Source: Oxytricha trifallax (taxonomy: Eukaryota; Ciliophora; Spirotrichea; Sporadotrichida; Oxytrichidae). Taken from it: a DNA stretch of 64,000 nucleotides. Made by a program: the position numbers and the translations under genes. Of this stretch, positions 11,549 to 24,165 are shown one piece after another (position 1 is the stretch's first letter; every line of letters begins with the position of its first letter). Location: the NCBI GenBank assembly GCA_000711775.1, contig ARYC01017309.1, positions 38,593 to 102,592 on the forward strand, in the 5' to 3' direction. The notes under the pieces were generated by a model. That model was not told the origin of the DNA. It saw only the letters and a list, made by a program, of their open reading frames with translations, and searched no databases.

Positions 11549-14500
11549 TCATAATTCTCTCTCGTACACTCTAATTGCATCCATGATATTTTTAACTTCT
11601 TAAACGGCAATATTCATGTTATTTTGCTTCAATTCATCATCAATTATATGTATATAACAGTTCATACTTATAAATATTTTATCATATTTTACAATAATCT
11701 TAATTAATTTGTATATACAATTTAATAAAAATAAATCTACAATATCAATTAGCAAATTATAGTCTACACAGTAAAACATGCGAATTTCAACTAAATCTTT
11801 ATCTGTGGATCTATGTGCTTGCTCAAGTGTTCGCAATTTTATTACTATAGATAGTTATTAACATATAATTTAATGTAAAAAAGGAATATTAAATGGTAAA
11901 ACTTACTTTATAAATGATTATCATAATCTTTATTGAAGAAGTTTTTGAACCTGGAAAATAGTTGATTTTTTTGATTTTCCTTCACAGATCTCAGTTTAAA
12001 TATAAATTAATGATAAATAAGACTTTAAAATAATATACATTGACTAGATTTGATGATAATAACGAGTCCATCTTCTTCCCTCAGTTACTAACTAAAATAT
12101 ATCATATCACTCTGTCTGCTTCTCATCAAGCCATCATAATTACTCAGTTATTTTGTTAAATTAAAGACGCTTGCATTTTCATCAAAATAAAGGGTTTTGG
12201 GAGTTTATACTACCCCTGTAGATTAATATATTCTGTTATTAGCAGACTCAAAGAGTTTTTCATACATTCGTTTTGCGTCTGGAATGTAAAATTAAGCATA
12301 AGATTTTAGTAAAGAATATTTTCTATAATCAGTTTAAGACAGGTTGAAAGTTTTTTAAGAAAATATTAAATTATATGAGAGTAAACTTTCATTGAATAAG
12401 AGCTTGCATATAATGTATATTTGTATATTATTAAAGTCTCTCTGAATTGACATTGAAGTTATGAATCTAATCTAAGTTCAGATATAGTGTAAAAGGCATT
12501 TTCATCTTGATATTTGACAATATCATTAATTGTTTGTTAAGCAAGCAGATAATTGACAAATATAGAATCTCCTTGATTGTAAGCCTGTGCTATATTTATT
12601 AAAGAGCGTGGTACATTATTCAAATCAATTTATTAAAAGTTTAATTCCTTTGGTTATACACTTTTTCGCCTGTTGTGTTAGTAAATTGAATTAAACTTAT
12701 TTTAATTGTTGAATTTAAGTTCAAGTTGTTCTAATTATTCATCGAGTTTTACATAATTTTTGAAGGAGTAATTTTTATGAGTTTTAAGCTTTGATATTCT
12801 TGAGGGGCAGCATGAGGAAAATCTGCCTTATTAATTTGTGTCTTATTAACTAAATACTTCGAAATCTTTGAAAGAAGGAAATTCCTAGCCTTGCTTAATG
12901 TCGCTATCGATTGTTTTAAAGAATTAAAATTGCTAATTGTTAGATTTATTTTGAGGAGTTAAACTTAGAGCATTTAACTTTGGCTTGAATTGTTATTCTC
13001 TTTAATTTTCAATTTAATCACATTTCTTACTTGGTTCAGTATGAAAAATAAATTCAGCTTTTTCTTATTAATTGATGATGATACTCTAATATTAATTTTG
13101 GCTGGTTTAAGTCATTTCCAGTTATAATTCTTGCTTTGGCTCTTATATTGGTTTAGCCTTATTTATCATCTCTATGTCATTTTGTTTTAAATTTGTTATT
13201 TGCTCTTTACACTCAGTATTTTAAAGTCTAAGTGGTCCTTATATTTAAGAGTCATCTAGATCTACTATTTGCTTAATTTATTCTTCAAATATTTATTTAT
13301 CAACTTGAGTAGTAGTGCTCTCTATAAACTCATCGTACTCTAGTTCTGTAATCTCTTCATTTTCAATTATTTTTTTACTCTCATTATCGCAAATTTATTA
13401 ACAATCTTGACTATCCTAGAGTTCATCAAAGATTTACACATGATTATGATCTGAAAAAGTAACAGACTTTTTACTTCTATCGCTTTGAAGTGAATATAAG
13501 ATTTAATTTTGAATGAACATGTCCAAGTCTTCAATTGGTTGTATTTCGACTTAAGATTACGAAAAATCATAATTATCTTGTGAATGTTAACTTGAAGACT
13601 GCTATTATAGTGATTCTTAGCAATCACTAATGATTTAATTAAGATTTAAGTCATTTGAAATAGTATTTGGAATTGCTTGATTGTCATTATACTCAAATAT
13701 CACATCTGAATTGATTTACTAATTACTTTCAATTAATGGTTCTTATAAAATTGAGGATTCTTTTTATTAAGCGCTGTTATTCAAGCTATCCTCTTTGAAT
13801 CCAAGATAGTTGTCAGATTGTTAGTTCATGTCAATTCTTAAGTTAAAAACTGGTGTTTTTTACTAGGATTTCTTCATTTAATATACTGTTTGCTAATTTT
13901 ACTCAACTTAATCCGTAGTTTGTTTTTCATCAATTTATGACAAGCTTTTTATATTATAAGGTTCATTGTGATTAATGACTTATTCTTCTTTAATTTATTC
14001 TGTTTTTCTGCTAGAATTCAATAAACTTACATTGTTAGAGTTTAACAATTGATTTTAAGAATACACTGACAATAAATCTGTGTTTAGCTGAGCTGGCATA
14101 TCTGGGGAGGAATCATTACTGCTATTTTTAGATTTTATAGACTTTTGTAAGTTTTAAGAAGTAGATCCAATCTAGTTCTCAATTTATCTTTAATAAATAA
14201 TCAATTATCTATTTAATATAACTAAATAGTTTTAATTTATTTAAAATCTTGGAGATTTATTAGAACTATTTAAGTTATGTTTAGATTGCTAAGGCGATCT
14301 AATTTATTAAGGAGATTACAACTATTTCAATTTTTGCCTCTATTAAACCAACTTTTTAAATGGGTTATTGTAACTCTAACTCATTCTATAATTTGGGGAA
14401 TGTGAGTTTTTAGACTAGAAACTGCTGTTCTAGTAATCATTTGAAATTTATGATGATATTTTATTATGAGGTTACAACTCCTAGGTTTGATAGTTCCTTT

Positions 14501-16613
14501 GACTTTCTATACCTGCAAAGTTAATGTTGATGCTCGTTTTAAGGTCTAGTTTTGGAATTAATTTTGATGATGTGCTTTTGTTTTGTTAAGAGTTAATAGT
14601 TTGAAGTTCACCTGGGGGTGTCTTACTCCTGCCTCTCTCAGCTCTCTTCCTTCGATTTTCATTGTTAAAATAAATTTTCAATATTTTGTTTGTAGACGCA
14701 TAGTTATGTTGTTAACTCTAAATCATAATAGGGGGTTGTCTGGGAGACAAGTCTTCTATACTTTACTAATGTTTCATGCTTTTGATACTCTAGTTTTTCG
14801 ATATGCTCTAATTTGTATTTAAAGACGTGGATGACTAGCTAGACTTTTAAGGCTTTGAGATTATTGAAAGACTCTCTAGAAATTCGGTGTTTTTCTCTAC
14901 TGTCTAAATATAGGTAAGCATGGTTTCACGCTAGGTCTTTCGAAATTTGTGCTTCCAAGCTTCTATATAAGCCATTCTATTACTTTCTTCTTTCAAATTT
15001 ATGATTAAATTTACAAGAAGTTTTGCAATTTGAGAAATTATATGAATATTTTTATGAACTTCTTTGACTAGATTGTTTATCAACTCACTATTGGAAAATG
15101 CATTATAAATCCTTAAAATCATGTAATTAAATTCATAAAATTTTTAAACATATAAAAAAAGTAATTTTTTACCAATAACTTTAACCTTGTTTCTATAGTA
15201 ACTTCCATATACACTTTGCATCTCTAGAGAGAACAACTCAATTCTCAGAGGACTACTCTCAGGCCACTTCTAGAAACCAACCATTTGGATTCAACCTATC
15301 TGAGACTTTAATTGAAAGCTATTTGCACTCCGCTTTATTATTGATGATTGTCAATGGTTTAATAGTCATTTTATTAAGTTCTTGATTGAGACAAAGATTA
15401 GTTTTTATAAATTATTAATAGTAATTTATATAAATATTTAGAAGATTAACACTATAATCAAATAGGTCAAATCTGGGTAAATCTCTAATATTTAACAAGT
15501 AATTTATTAATATTTATATATTTAATTATAGTATGCTTTTTAGTTTTAAACTCCTCCCATAGTAGTTCGAAATTATTTAAACGCATCCTGTGAATTTGAA
15601 GGTGGAGATTGCTACATCATTTAGAAACTATCCAACTCATTGGCATATGAAGACGATTCTAGATTGCTGTTTTCATAAAATTGAGAGTGTTTTGGTTTTC
15701 TTTATATGCTTTCTAAAATGTTAAAATTGTTCAGAGATTGAGAAGTCATTGTATTTATAAATATACTTTTAAATTTAAATCTTATTTTAAAACCTATAAA
15801 AATAGCATAGTAAATGATATTTTATAACAATAATGATAAATAAATAAACCGTCTTTTTGTATTGTTGATTAATTGATTAGTCATTGATAATTAATCATCC
15901 ATGATGCAACTGGAATTATCTAATTATTAACTGAAACTGAAGTCATGCGGGTCTTCCTACCCTGGTGAATTAAACCCATCATTTTATTTGATTCCATTTA
16001 TTGACTTTTCCTTAAGCTCTATTTTATATGTTTGATATACCTTAAATAGTTAAAAAGTTTATTATAACTTGTATTGGTTAAGTGATATCTTTTCAATAGA
16101 AGTATGATAATTATTCATGTTATAATTTAAATTAAGCTGCTATTCCTCTAATGGTGATTTTATGATGTGATAGTAAGCAATTCATAATTGTCTTTATCAA
16201 TAACAATCTCAAAGTCATTTAATTACTGTTATTACTGTTGCTATTATTGCATTTATTTATAAATATTTTCTTGTTCCTAATCATCAATATATTATTATTA
16301 TTGCTTCATTTGCAATGGTAGGTTCAGTTATTTGTAGAATTTACCAATTAGAGAGCTTTAATGGCTTGAAATTAAATTATTGTGGTCTTTATCATTGTCC
16401 TCATCTCCAAATCTTGGACTTGGTTCAACAGAATTACAAAAAAAATTATAATAGAAATACTTTTATTCTGAATAATTATATTCCTTAAATTTTAATTATT
16501 ATTTTAAACTATATTTTGAATATTTTTATAATATATTATAAATAATTAAAAAAAATAGAATTACCATTTTTAACAAATTCATTGGCAAACAAGTCGCTTG
16601 GTTAAATTTCCAT
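11549..16613 (-). CDS. Large Gln/Asn/Ser-rich protein of unknown function
   Basis: ATG at 16613 (MEIQPSDLFANEFVKNGNS); TGA at 11551-11549. Two solved IESs (127 and 142 bp) and three introns (33, 74 and 62 nt) are listed separately. Most of the protein is one 2.4 kb open frame (about 15111-12660) in which roughly one residue in six is Gln, mostly TAA/TAG. A ten-residue Gln tract near 16235 uses CAA, CAG, TAA and TAG together. Helical parts flank the disordered middle: NAFSNSELINNLVKEVHKN near the N-side and AKRMYEKLFESANNRIYQS toward the C-side. The end is QEVKNIMDAIRVYEREL. One junction (about 16140-16060) is unresolved. No family recognised. Confidence 0.75.
11845..11906 (-). other. Spliceosomal intron, 62 nt
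   Basis: GTAAGTTTTACC...CTATAG on the minus strand. Splicing shifts from the NKDYDNHLQ frame to the LRTLEQAHRS frame. Confidence 0.75.
15112..15185 (-). other. Spliceosomal intron, 74 nt
   Basis: GTTAAAG...TTTTAAG. Joins MEVTIETR to IYNAFSNSEL. Confidence 0.6.
15224..15256 (-). other. Spliceosomal intron, 33 nt
   Basis: GTAGTC...CTCTCTAG. Removes an in-frame TGA and joins VSRSGLR to RCKVYMEV. Confidence 0.6.
15406..15547. other. IES, 142 bp, pointer TTAGTTTT
   Basis: TTAGTTTT at 15398-15405 and 15540-15547, same phase. Joins TTMGGVQNQ to SLSQSRTQQND. Confidence 0.75.
16438..16564. other. IES, 127 bp, pointer AGAATTAC
   Basis: AGAATTAC at 16430-16437 and 16557-16564. Joins EFVKNGNS to VEPSPRFGDED in phase. 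Confidence 0.85.
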
Positions 16614-16958
16614 CTGTTAAATTTTATAATTTTTTATTAATTAAAAAAAAATCAAACTGTAAAACATTGTAGCAAACTTTTTATTCTATTTTATGAGATT
16701 TAATTTAATGAGATTATTAAATATAAACTTATAAGTAATTATTAAGAGATTTGAATTATTTGAATTTATTAGACTTAAAATTAGAATTTATATAAGAAAG
16801 TGAACTAGAATTTCTAAGTTAAGTTTCAAACTCATTTAAGCGTCTGAAAACTTTTGTATATAATGCTTAATTTCCCATAAGAACCTTTATATCTCAAATG
16901 TGCACATAAAAATTATATAATCTTTACTAAGCGTTTAAGCTTATTTTTTTCAAACTTT

Positions 16959-17642
16959 TCAGTGTTGATCTCTTGATGGGGTGTTGAAATCGTCACCTAT
17001 ATAAAAAATATCATCATACACCCCCCATAATAATAAACTAAAATTTAGAAATAAGGCATATAAAACATGAGAAAAATGTCCTAAATTATTATACATTATT
17101 CACCTGGCCCACCTGGTCCACGCTTTTAAGTCATGCCATTAAGAGTCTAAGCCTTTTTCTTATTCAAAGAGGCGCCTTCTTTCTTCAATACATGCAAGAG
17201 AGTTTAAGATGATTCAAGGATCTTCATAAAAGCGTTTTCAGTCTCGCTAATGGTCTTATCGAATTCGTTTCTTGTGTTGTACTTTCTCCCTAGAGATTCA
17301 TTCAACTCTTGTAGTCTAATTAATATTATAGAGTTATTTTCTAAGTACATTTATTAAATGGGGGGGTATATTTTTTACAGTAAATTTACTAAAATGTGGA
17401 GGGTAAATTTTAGTTTATATATAGAATGGGGGGGTATTAGGAACATAGCTCCAATTATTAATTATAATTAAAATATATAAAAGTCTGTTACTGAGTTGCT
17501 TCATTTATTCCTCAATGTGTCTCTTCTCAGACTCCTCAGCATCAATCTCAATCTGCACCTCATCCCTGTTTTCTTTGATGGTCTCAAGCATCTTAATGAG
17601 CTCAGTGTTGTAGTTTTGGAGAGTTGCACCGCTTGCTGCCAT
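16959..17642 (-). CDS. SSNA1: SSNA1/DIP13-family microtubule- and basal-body-associated coiled-coil protein
   Basis: Small coiled-coil protein that in algae and animals sits on basal bodies and axonemal microtubules and assembles into fibrils. ATG at 17642 starts [18 protein letters not shown], the family's characteristic start. After the first IES the frame continues [17 protein letters not shown] and then [19 protein letters not shown]. The tail is [18 protein letters not shown] with TGA at 16961-16959. Removing the two IESs leaves 408 nt (135 residues plus stop); animal and algal homologues are slightly shorter. It is leftward and ends about 350 bp from the start of the large Gln-rich gene. 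Identity is from strong motif match with the family; it is one of the best-supported genes here. Confidence 0.95.
16999..17105. other. IES, 107 bp, pointer TCACCT
   Basis: TCACCT at 16993-16998 and 17100-17105. Excision yields the GPGGPGDDF C-terminus and a TGA stop. It contains a run of six C followed by ATAATAATAAACTAAAATTTA, also seen in the neighbouring IES. Confidence 0.88.
17318..17486. other. IES, 169 bp, pointer AGTCT, with two G-runs
   Basis: AGTCT at 17313-17317 and 17482-17486. Excision joins QLSNR to LQELNESL. It holds GGGGGGGTAT twice in direct orientation (about 17359 and 17428) and TAAATTTTAGTTTAT between them. Confidence 0.88.
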
Positions 17643-17831
17643 TTTCAAAATGCTTTTCTTAAGAAATTTAATTTAATTTTAGAAATTTGTATTTTATTTC
17701 TATTATTCATTCACATTAATGCAGTAGTCTATTTACTTACATTGTTTTAAAGTATTAGGTTTTATTTAGAAAATACTCAAAATTAATAATCATAGTAATA
17801 TTTCAGGAAAAAACATTTAAAGTAATTTAAG

Positions 17832-19427
17832 TCAAATATAAGGAACTTTTTCCATTTATCCAAACTATTTATTCGCAAAATGCCAAGCAAAACTAGGTAT
17901 ATAGCTCAAAGCTGCCCCCTATTCACAATGCCATAAAACTCCATTATTTTCTTAAAACTTCTAATTTGTCATATTATTGCTTAAATCGTGTTTAAAATAT
18001 TTTAATTTTAAGGATTTTTGTATCAGCATGATTAGAATATTATATTTTAAAAAATCAATGAAAACTAAAATTACTTAATAATAACGCCGTTTATTTGTTG
18101 AAATATATTAACAGCAACTTATTCAGGCTATACACTCTTAAAATCCTATTTGTAATTTGTCAAATTAGTAGTTACTGTACTAGGTTTTATTGTCAAATAT
18201 TTCGTGTTGGATTTACTGCAATAAAACATAAATAATATATTTATCTTATTTTTTTGATTAATAATTTGACATGTAAATATAACTATGTTGAAAAGAATAT
18301 AATTGCAATTATAGCGTGAAGAAAATCCACATGTTATCTATTATAAACTGAATGCTGCATTTTTGTAAAAGTTTTGTTAAATTTCTTTGTACCAGCATAT
18401 ATAGAATGATGAGCTAATGGGTTATCAGCAATTATTGATGAAAAGTCAACTTAAATAAAGTCATTGCTTTACTTGTTTGATAAATTTTCATTTTATTAAG
18501 AGTGTTGTTACAATGAAATTGCTTTGTTAACTTGATTTTATTTGAAATACTTGGACATCATAACTATTAAAAATTTATAATTTCATTAAATTTAATAAAA
18601 GTTTTCATGTAAATTGATGATTTTATATATAAATTATTTCTTTTTTTGTCATCATTACTTAAGTGAAAGTATTCACTTTTAATTATTGTTCTATTTCTTC
18701 AGGAGAATTGAGGAAAAATTTCTTGTTAGAGCTTATTCCTACGTTATTTATCAATATTTTAATTAAGTAAGGGTTAAAAATAATAATTTATTAGATTTAT
18801 GAAATTCAAAACAATTAAAGTTAAACTATTTTATATAAAAATAAAATATATAATATAAACAATTTATATATTAAATACTCCCATAATTTTAATGTCATTT
18901 TATTGAAATATTTCTTCGTTAATTTGTTTATAATCTTCATAAGATAACTTAGAAAAATCTATGGCTTTATGAATAACTTGAATTTCCTTATTAATTTCTT
19001 AACATTCAACAATTAAAATATTAAACCATAAACAAAATTTTGTTTTCCAAATATATATATAATTTTAGTAATTGTTCTTGAAGCAGCCGTAATTTATCTT
19101 CTGATCTTGATGACATTATGATGTTATGATAAAAGAATTTAAAATAAGTAATTATTTTAATATTTAATGAGACTTAATAAGAAAATAAACGTTAAATTAT
19201 TATTAATTTATTGTATATCCTTGTTTTGCAGCCTCTAAACTCATAGCCTTGTCTATGCCATCAGAAGCACCAGTTATTAAAACATACTAATGTGATTCTG
19301 GTTTTATTATTTATGAACTTTATTACTAATTCTTTTGTTATTTATATACCTGGGTTATGAGGTGGAGAGCAGGTTGAGATAACTAGTAAATGCCTGCTAG
19401 ATATATTCCAAGTTTTAGTTATTTCAT
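17832..19427 (-). CDS. Short-chain dehydrogenase/reductase 1 (3-ketoacyl-CoA reductase / 17-beta-HSD type)
   Basis: Paralogue of the gene at 26.2-27.9 kb. ATG at 19427 (LGIYLAGIYQLSQPALHL), then the nucleotide-binding segment VLITGASDGIDKAMSLEA at about 19285-19205. Next comes IDFSKLSYEDYKQINEEIF (about 18985-18895), joined by a solved IES to LINNVGISSNKKFFLNSP (18760-18680). The catalytic segment follows as SSIIADNPLAHHSIYAGTK (about 18450-18390), then KPSTVTTNLT (about 18165). The C-terminal segment is GAALSYIPSFAWHFANKQ, with TGA at 17834-17832. YxxxK and NNVG are intact. The cofactor loop is GASDGID rather than GASDGIG, so the last glycine is lost. Likely an ER fatty-acid-elongation or steroid reductase by family. 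Confidence 0.8.
18764..18893. other. IES, 130 bp, pointer ATTTTAAT
   Basis: ATTTTAAT at 18756-18763 and 18886-18893. Excision joins QNDIKI to LINNVG in phase. Confidence 0.87.
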
Positions 19428-19935
19428 TATATTAATTTTTAAATATAATTATAAATATAATTTATACTTACTACATGCTTTGTGCAGAGTTGATTTGAGG
19501 GAAAAAATTATAAATTAATTTATAAAAAATACAAAAACTTTAATCTTATTATTGCGTAGGAACAAATTATTTTGAATATTGCTAAACTTATTTATAGGGG
19601 AAGAAATTACGGTTTCAAGTTTCAAATAAAAGTAATACAGTCTTCTTGGCATAAGTAAGGAATATAAGTAATTTATTAAATAGTATTTGTAATATGAAAT
19701 TCAATGAAGAATTTTAACTTTTTTAATAAACTTAAAAAAATTAGAAAAAATATATATTGATATTTTAATTAACCTCAAACAGCTTTGAATTCCTATGATT
19801 ATTCTTTGTTTTACTATATTATTTATCTATAGAATTTTAGTTGAAAATTAGAAATTCTTTAATTAATAAAACTTATAGAAATAATAAAGTATCAATAAAG
19901 TTGGTTTATAAATTCTTCTTTAATATTCCTTATTT

Positions 19936-22265
19936 TCACATTTCAATTGCAATTCCCTTTATTTTTAACACATGGAAACCTTCATTTTCAAAATCATAAT
20001 CTACATAAGGTAAGTCTTCTTTTTCATTTTAATATCAGCATATATTTATATATATAATTAATTTTTTAAAATAAAATTACTTCTCTTATAATAACAAAAT
20101 CTTGTTGAGCTTTACTTTTTAAATTGAAATCTATAAATTAGAGGCATTTTTTCAATAAAAATGTTAATATTTTTATTAAAAATTCAATATAATTATATAT
20201 CCCTCATTTTCTACTTGTTACTCTATAGCTTCCAATTCAGCATAACTTCTATTCTTTGTATAATAAATCCAAGTTGTATATATTTATAAATTATTTGCAT
20301 TAATCAATTAACCAACCATTTATTGATAAGATTTTCATAAATTTACTAATAAATTATATAAAATCATCTATTTTTTGTTATAAAATTGTCAGCTTTGATT
20401 TAGAACATTTAATCGCATAAATTCTCATTTAACTTAAAACGTTTAGAAATTCTATCAATTGATAATGATAAGTGTTTTTGAACATTTCTCTTAATAATTC
20501 ATCATCTACTTTTTGATTATATAAGAAGTTCATATTTTAGGTTTCAGCATCAAAATATTAAAGAGTTATTAATAAAATTTTTTTTAAATAAATTGAAAGA
20601 AATCGCATTTTAAGTATAATTATTGCATTTATACAGAAATATAAATTCCATAAAAAAGTCTTATTTTAAGATTATTATTAAAAATTATTAAATAGTTACT
20701 GGAATATTAATGAAATCTTTTTTTCAACATAAATATGGTTCTATTGACTATATTTATCTACAGAAAATAAATATTGCTTTATTATTTAATTTGTTATCTA
20801 ATTAATTAAGAACAAAATAACTTTACGTTAAAATAGGTATTATATAATAAATTGAAAATTTAAAAAGTATATTTTTCATCAAATTAACTGATTTCGAAAA
20901 TCTATAACCGATTATTTATACGATATATATATTAGAAAGCAGTAATAGAGTAAAATTGTGAACTCATGTTTCTAAATTATTAACGATATATGATAAAATA
21001 AAAAATAATATAAATTTATTTATAAAATTATTAAAATTAAACCCTATCTCAAATAAATCCTATAAAATTAAAAATACGAAAGGAAATAAACCTTAGTGTC
21101 TCCATACAAGAGCATATTAGTTTTAGGCGCCAAAATTCTGCATAGAGCTATGGTTTTGAATTCATGCTTTTAAAGATGAATTCTCAATGGAATAATTTCA
21201 TTTTGCATTTGTAATAATTCATATTATGTATTTATATTTTTTTTATTCACTTATAACATTTGAGGATCAGAATTACACTACAACTGGACAATGTTTTAAT
21301 CTTCTTTTGAAACTACTGAATTTTTAGTAATATTAGAAGATTATTTTTGTTATGTTATAATGTTGGAATTACTGTCAATTTTCTTATCCTTCAAATAATG
21401 CTAAATTATATATGATTTAGAAATAAATTTGTCTTTTGTAGTTTTAAATTCCTTAAACCGTATTTTTTAATTGTCATCATCAGCTTAAATTTTTAATTCT
21501 AATCATATTTTAATTAATTTATAGCATTGAAATTTTTACCGATTTTATAAAAGTTACAATTAAAATAAAGTTTACTATTCCTTGATAAAGAATAGATATC
21601 ATATATGAAACGATGTAAAAATAATTAATTTTATATCAAGCTTGAATTCAAATAATATGAACTCATTAAAAAGTTTAAGTTTCTTTTTATTAAAAAAAAC
21701 AGCCAAAATTAAGTTTTATGGCAACTAATTATTATTTTAATCAATGAAATCCTTTGTTTATTATTAATATTTATTTCGACCTGTTTATAATAAAAATATA
21801 GCTTGTAGGATATCATATTGATTTTATTGTTAAAATATATTAAATTTATTAATTAATTATAGGTTTGTTCTCTTGGACTGGAGGCTCTATCTTCCTCTTT
21901 CCAAATTACTTGCTCTGAAAATAATTCATCATCTGAATCAATTTATTAAATCATAGTTGAAGTTTAAACATTCTTAAAATTTAAATATTAACTTTAAGTT
22001 ATATAAATTGAAATTAAATTACCCAAATTACTATAGATAATAGTTTAAAAATAAATGGTAAATTGTATATTATACTCTAAAAATAGTTTATAAATTTTAT
22101 TTTATAATAAAAATATATAATTCTTAATTTGTTATTAATATTTCTCCTCTTCTTCAATTTAATTTGCATTATTTTTTACATTAATAGGCCATTCTCTAAA
22201 CTGCAACTATGTGCGAAAGTTAGCTTATTTATGCAGATAATTTACATAATAATATCTCTCATTTA
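19936..22265 (-). CDS. Hypothetical protein in several MDSs
   Basis: Collinear minus-strand segments: about 22250-22140 (QANFRTQLQFREWPINV), 21945-21865 (DDELFSEQVIWKEEDRASS), 21310-21250, 21215-21085 (LRIHLQKHEFKTIALCRIL), 20560-20390 (VDDELLREMFKNTYHYQLI), 20285-20195 (YYTKNRSYAELEAIEQQVE), 20130-20085 (AQQDFVIIRE) and 20020-19936 (LPYVDYDFENEGFHVLKIKG). TGA is at 19938-19936. The gene is split into at least seven pieces by AT-rich IESs. I do not recognise the family; the N-terminal start was not located. Confidence 0.6.
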
Positions 22266-22502
22266 CTTCTTAACATTATAACACTTTCGAGCATTTTTTT
22301 ATTTAGATGGTTCTTAATTAAAATTAATAAATTTATTTGAAAATTCTATACAAATTATAATACTAAAGTTTATTATTGCTATTTTTATATAGATTAAGTT
22401 TATTTTTATTCGAAAAATAATATTTATTTTTATTTAAAAAATACTTTATTTTCTCATATCCCTATTTATTCTTTCTTGCTTCAATAGTTTTAAAGACATT
22501 TT

Positions 22503-22973
22503 GGGGGGGGGGAAGTTTCCTGTCAAGTAAATATTTTTTTATATATAATTTTTATTAGTTAAACGGAAAATATTTTAATCAATAATTTTTGACTCATTAA
22601 ATGGCTTAAGAATAATTTAAACATGTCTTAAGAGTTAATTTGATAAATTGCAATTATTTTCTATTATCATAACTAGAGATATAGAACCATATTTTTATTA
22701 TAACTTACTAAAAGTCTTGAAAAACTTATGTAAAATAAAATGATATATTAATGAAAATATTGTTCAACATAAAGTAGATCTTTTAATACTTCATGATTGA
22801 TAAGTTATATTGTTGAATTACAAATATGTTAAAATCAAAGAAGGTGTTTATAGTTTTCAAAAATAAAAATTTCATAAAAAATAATAAATATAAAAAAATA
22901 AGAATTTTTTTGACAGGAAACTTCCCTAAAATTTTTATTTTATCATAAACCTTGACAGAAAACTTCCCCACCC
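22503..22973. mobile_element. Short inverted-repeat element, copy A (471 bp)
   Basis: Bounded by an 8-bp duplication GACATTTT (22495-22502 and 22974-22981). The left end is a G-run followed by GGAAGTTTCCTGTCAAG; the right end has CTTGACAGAAAACTTCCCC. An extra internal right-end copy, GACAGGAAACTTCCC, lies at about 22912. The interior is AT-rich without a credible ORF. Confidence 0.82.
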
Positions 22974-23219
22974 GACATTTTTAATGGAGATTATACATGG
23001 TTTTATGCTAATTTGGATTATTAGCATGAAGTTTCTTATTCTAAAGATTTATGTGTTTTTTAAGAATTTATATTTGTGAAGGAGTTTTTAATCTCAATCA
23101 GATTTATGTAATTTTTGCAAGTAATCAGATATTCAAAAATATTTAATTGTAAATTTGTATACGTTTTCTAAAAATCTAACTTTAAAATGATGAAAAAAGT
23201 ATCATTATAAAAAAATTAG

Positions 23220-24165
23220 ATATTAGTGTTTATTCAATTTACTTTTCACTACTAAATCAGAAAATTGATCTTTCCTATTTTATTTTAAGTTTCTCCTTGG
23301 ATCTATAACATCCAAATACTCCTCAATGCTATATTCAAAATTTTATCTGCTTATAAATACCAAGTCTTTATCTCATTATAAATTGCAAAAAAATTAATGC
23401 AAGATTTAATGTTACTTAATTTATACAAAATTCAAGTATTTGTAATTTTTAAATGAAATATCTTAGTAGAGCATGGTGTTAGCATCAAACTTTTAAATAT
23501 TTTTATTTCCAGCCGCACATCCAAAGATTCGCATAGATCTCTTTTTTATATCATAGACGCATACATAAAGGAAAACAAGCATTCCTATTTTGGTCTTGGT
23601 CAAAGGCACTACACTTTTTAGACCAAAGAGATTGTTATAACTCATATACAAATAAATAAAAATATGATTGTGATAAATTTATATTTTTATCAATAATTGA
23701 AATAATAAAATAAAATAAAAAAAATAAAGGAAGAAGTGATAGAGATTATTAAGAAATTCTTTTTACAAAAAATTCATGATTAATAATTGAATTTTAATTA
23801 GAAATGAATAAAGTTATATCTGAAATATAAATTGAATTTTTATTTATTAATAATGGTATAAAGGTATTTAACTCCCTCTAGAGAATTATGGCTTCGTTAG
23901 AAGACTATAAAATCTTAATTATTTATTATTTTTTATTCTAAATTTAAATAAACTACTAATAAATTATTATGTATAGTTATAAAGATACATATAGCATATA
24001 ATTTATTTTATTTAATTTTAGACGAGGATTTTAGATTAGCAAATAAACAAAATTTTATTAGAATTAGGCATGAACAAAATCTTTTGCTTCCTAGTTGTGG
24101 ATGTTCCTTATTCTACATCTACGAAATCATTTTTTCCAAATTCATGAAATTTCAAATACTATATA
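23220..24165 (-). CDS. Hypothetical protein in several MDSs
   Basis: Minus-strand segments: about 24130-24020 (FVDVEQGTSTTRKQKILFM), 23905-23870 (SSNEAIILQREL), 23640-23510 (SVVPLTKTKIGMLVFLYV, MRIFGCAAGN) and 23365-23220 (NFEYSIEEYLDVIDPRRN). The order is consistent with one leftward gene. IES borders and family are not resolved. Confidence 0.5.

Noticed and set aside
15250-15749. Separate ORF starting MTIKPLTIINNK and a frameshift near 15256
   Set aside because: The pointer TTAGTTTT selects another frame that reads on smoothly through a 33-nt intron, so no separate gene or frameshift is needed.
17881-17960. Plus-strand ORF starting MPSKTRYIAQ
   Set aside because: The minus strand of the same bases gives the C-terminus of SDR1, with family-like sequence and a TGA stop in the right place.
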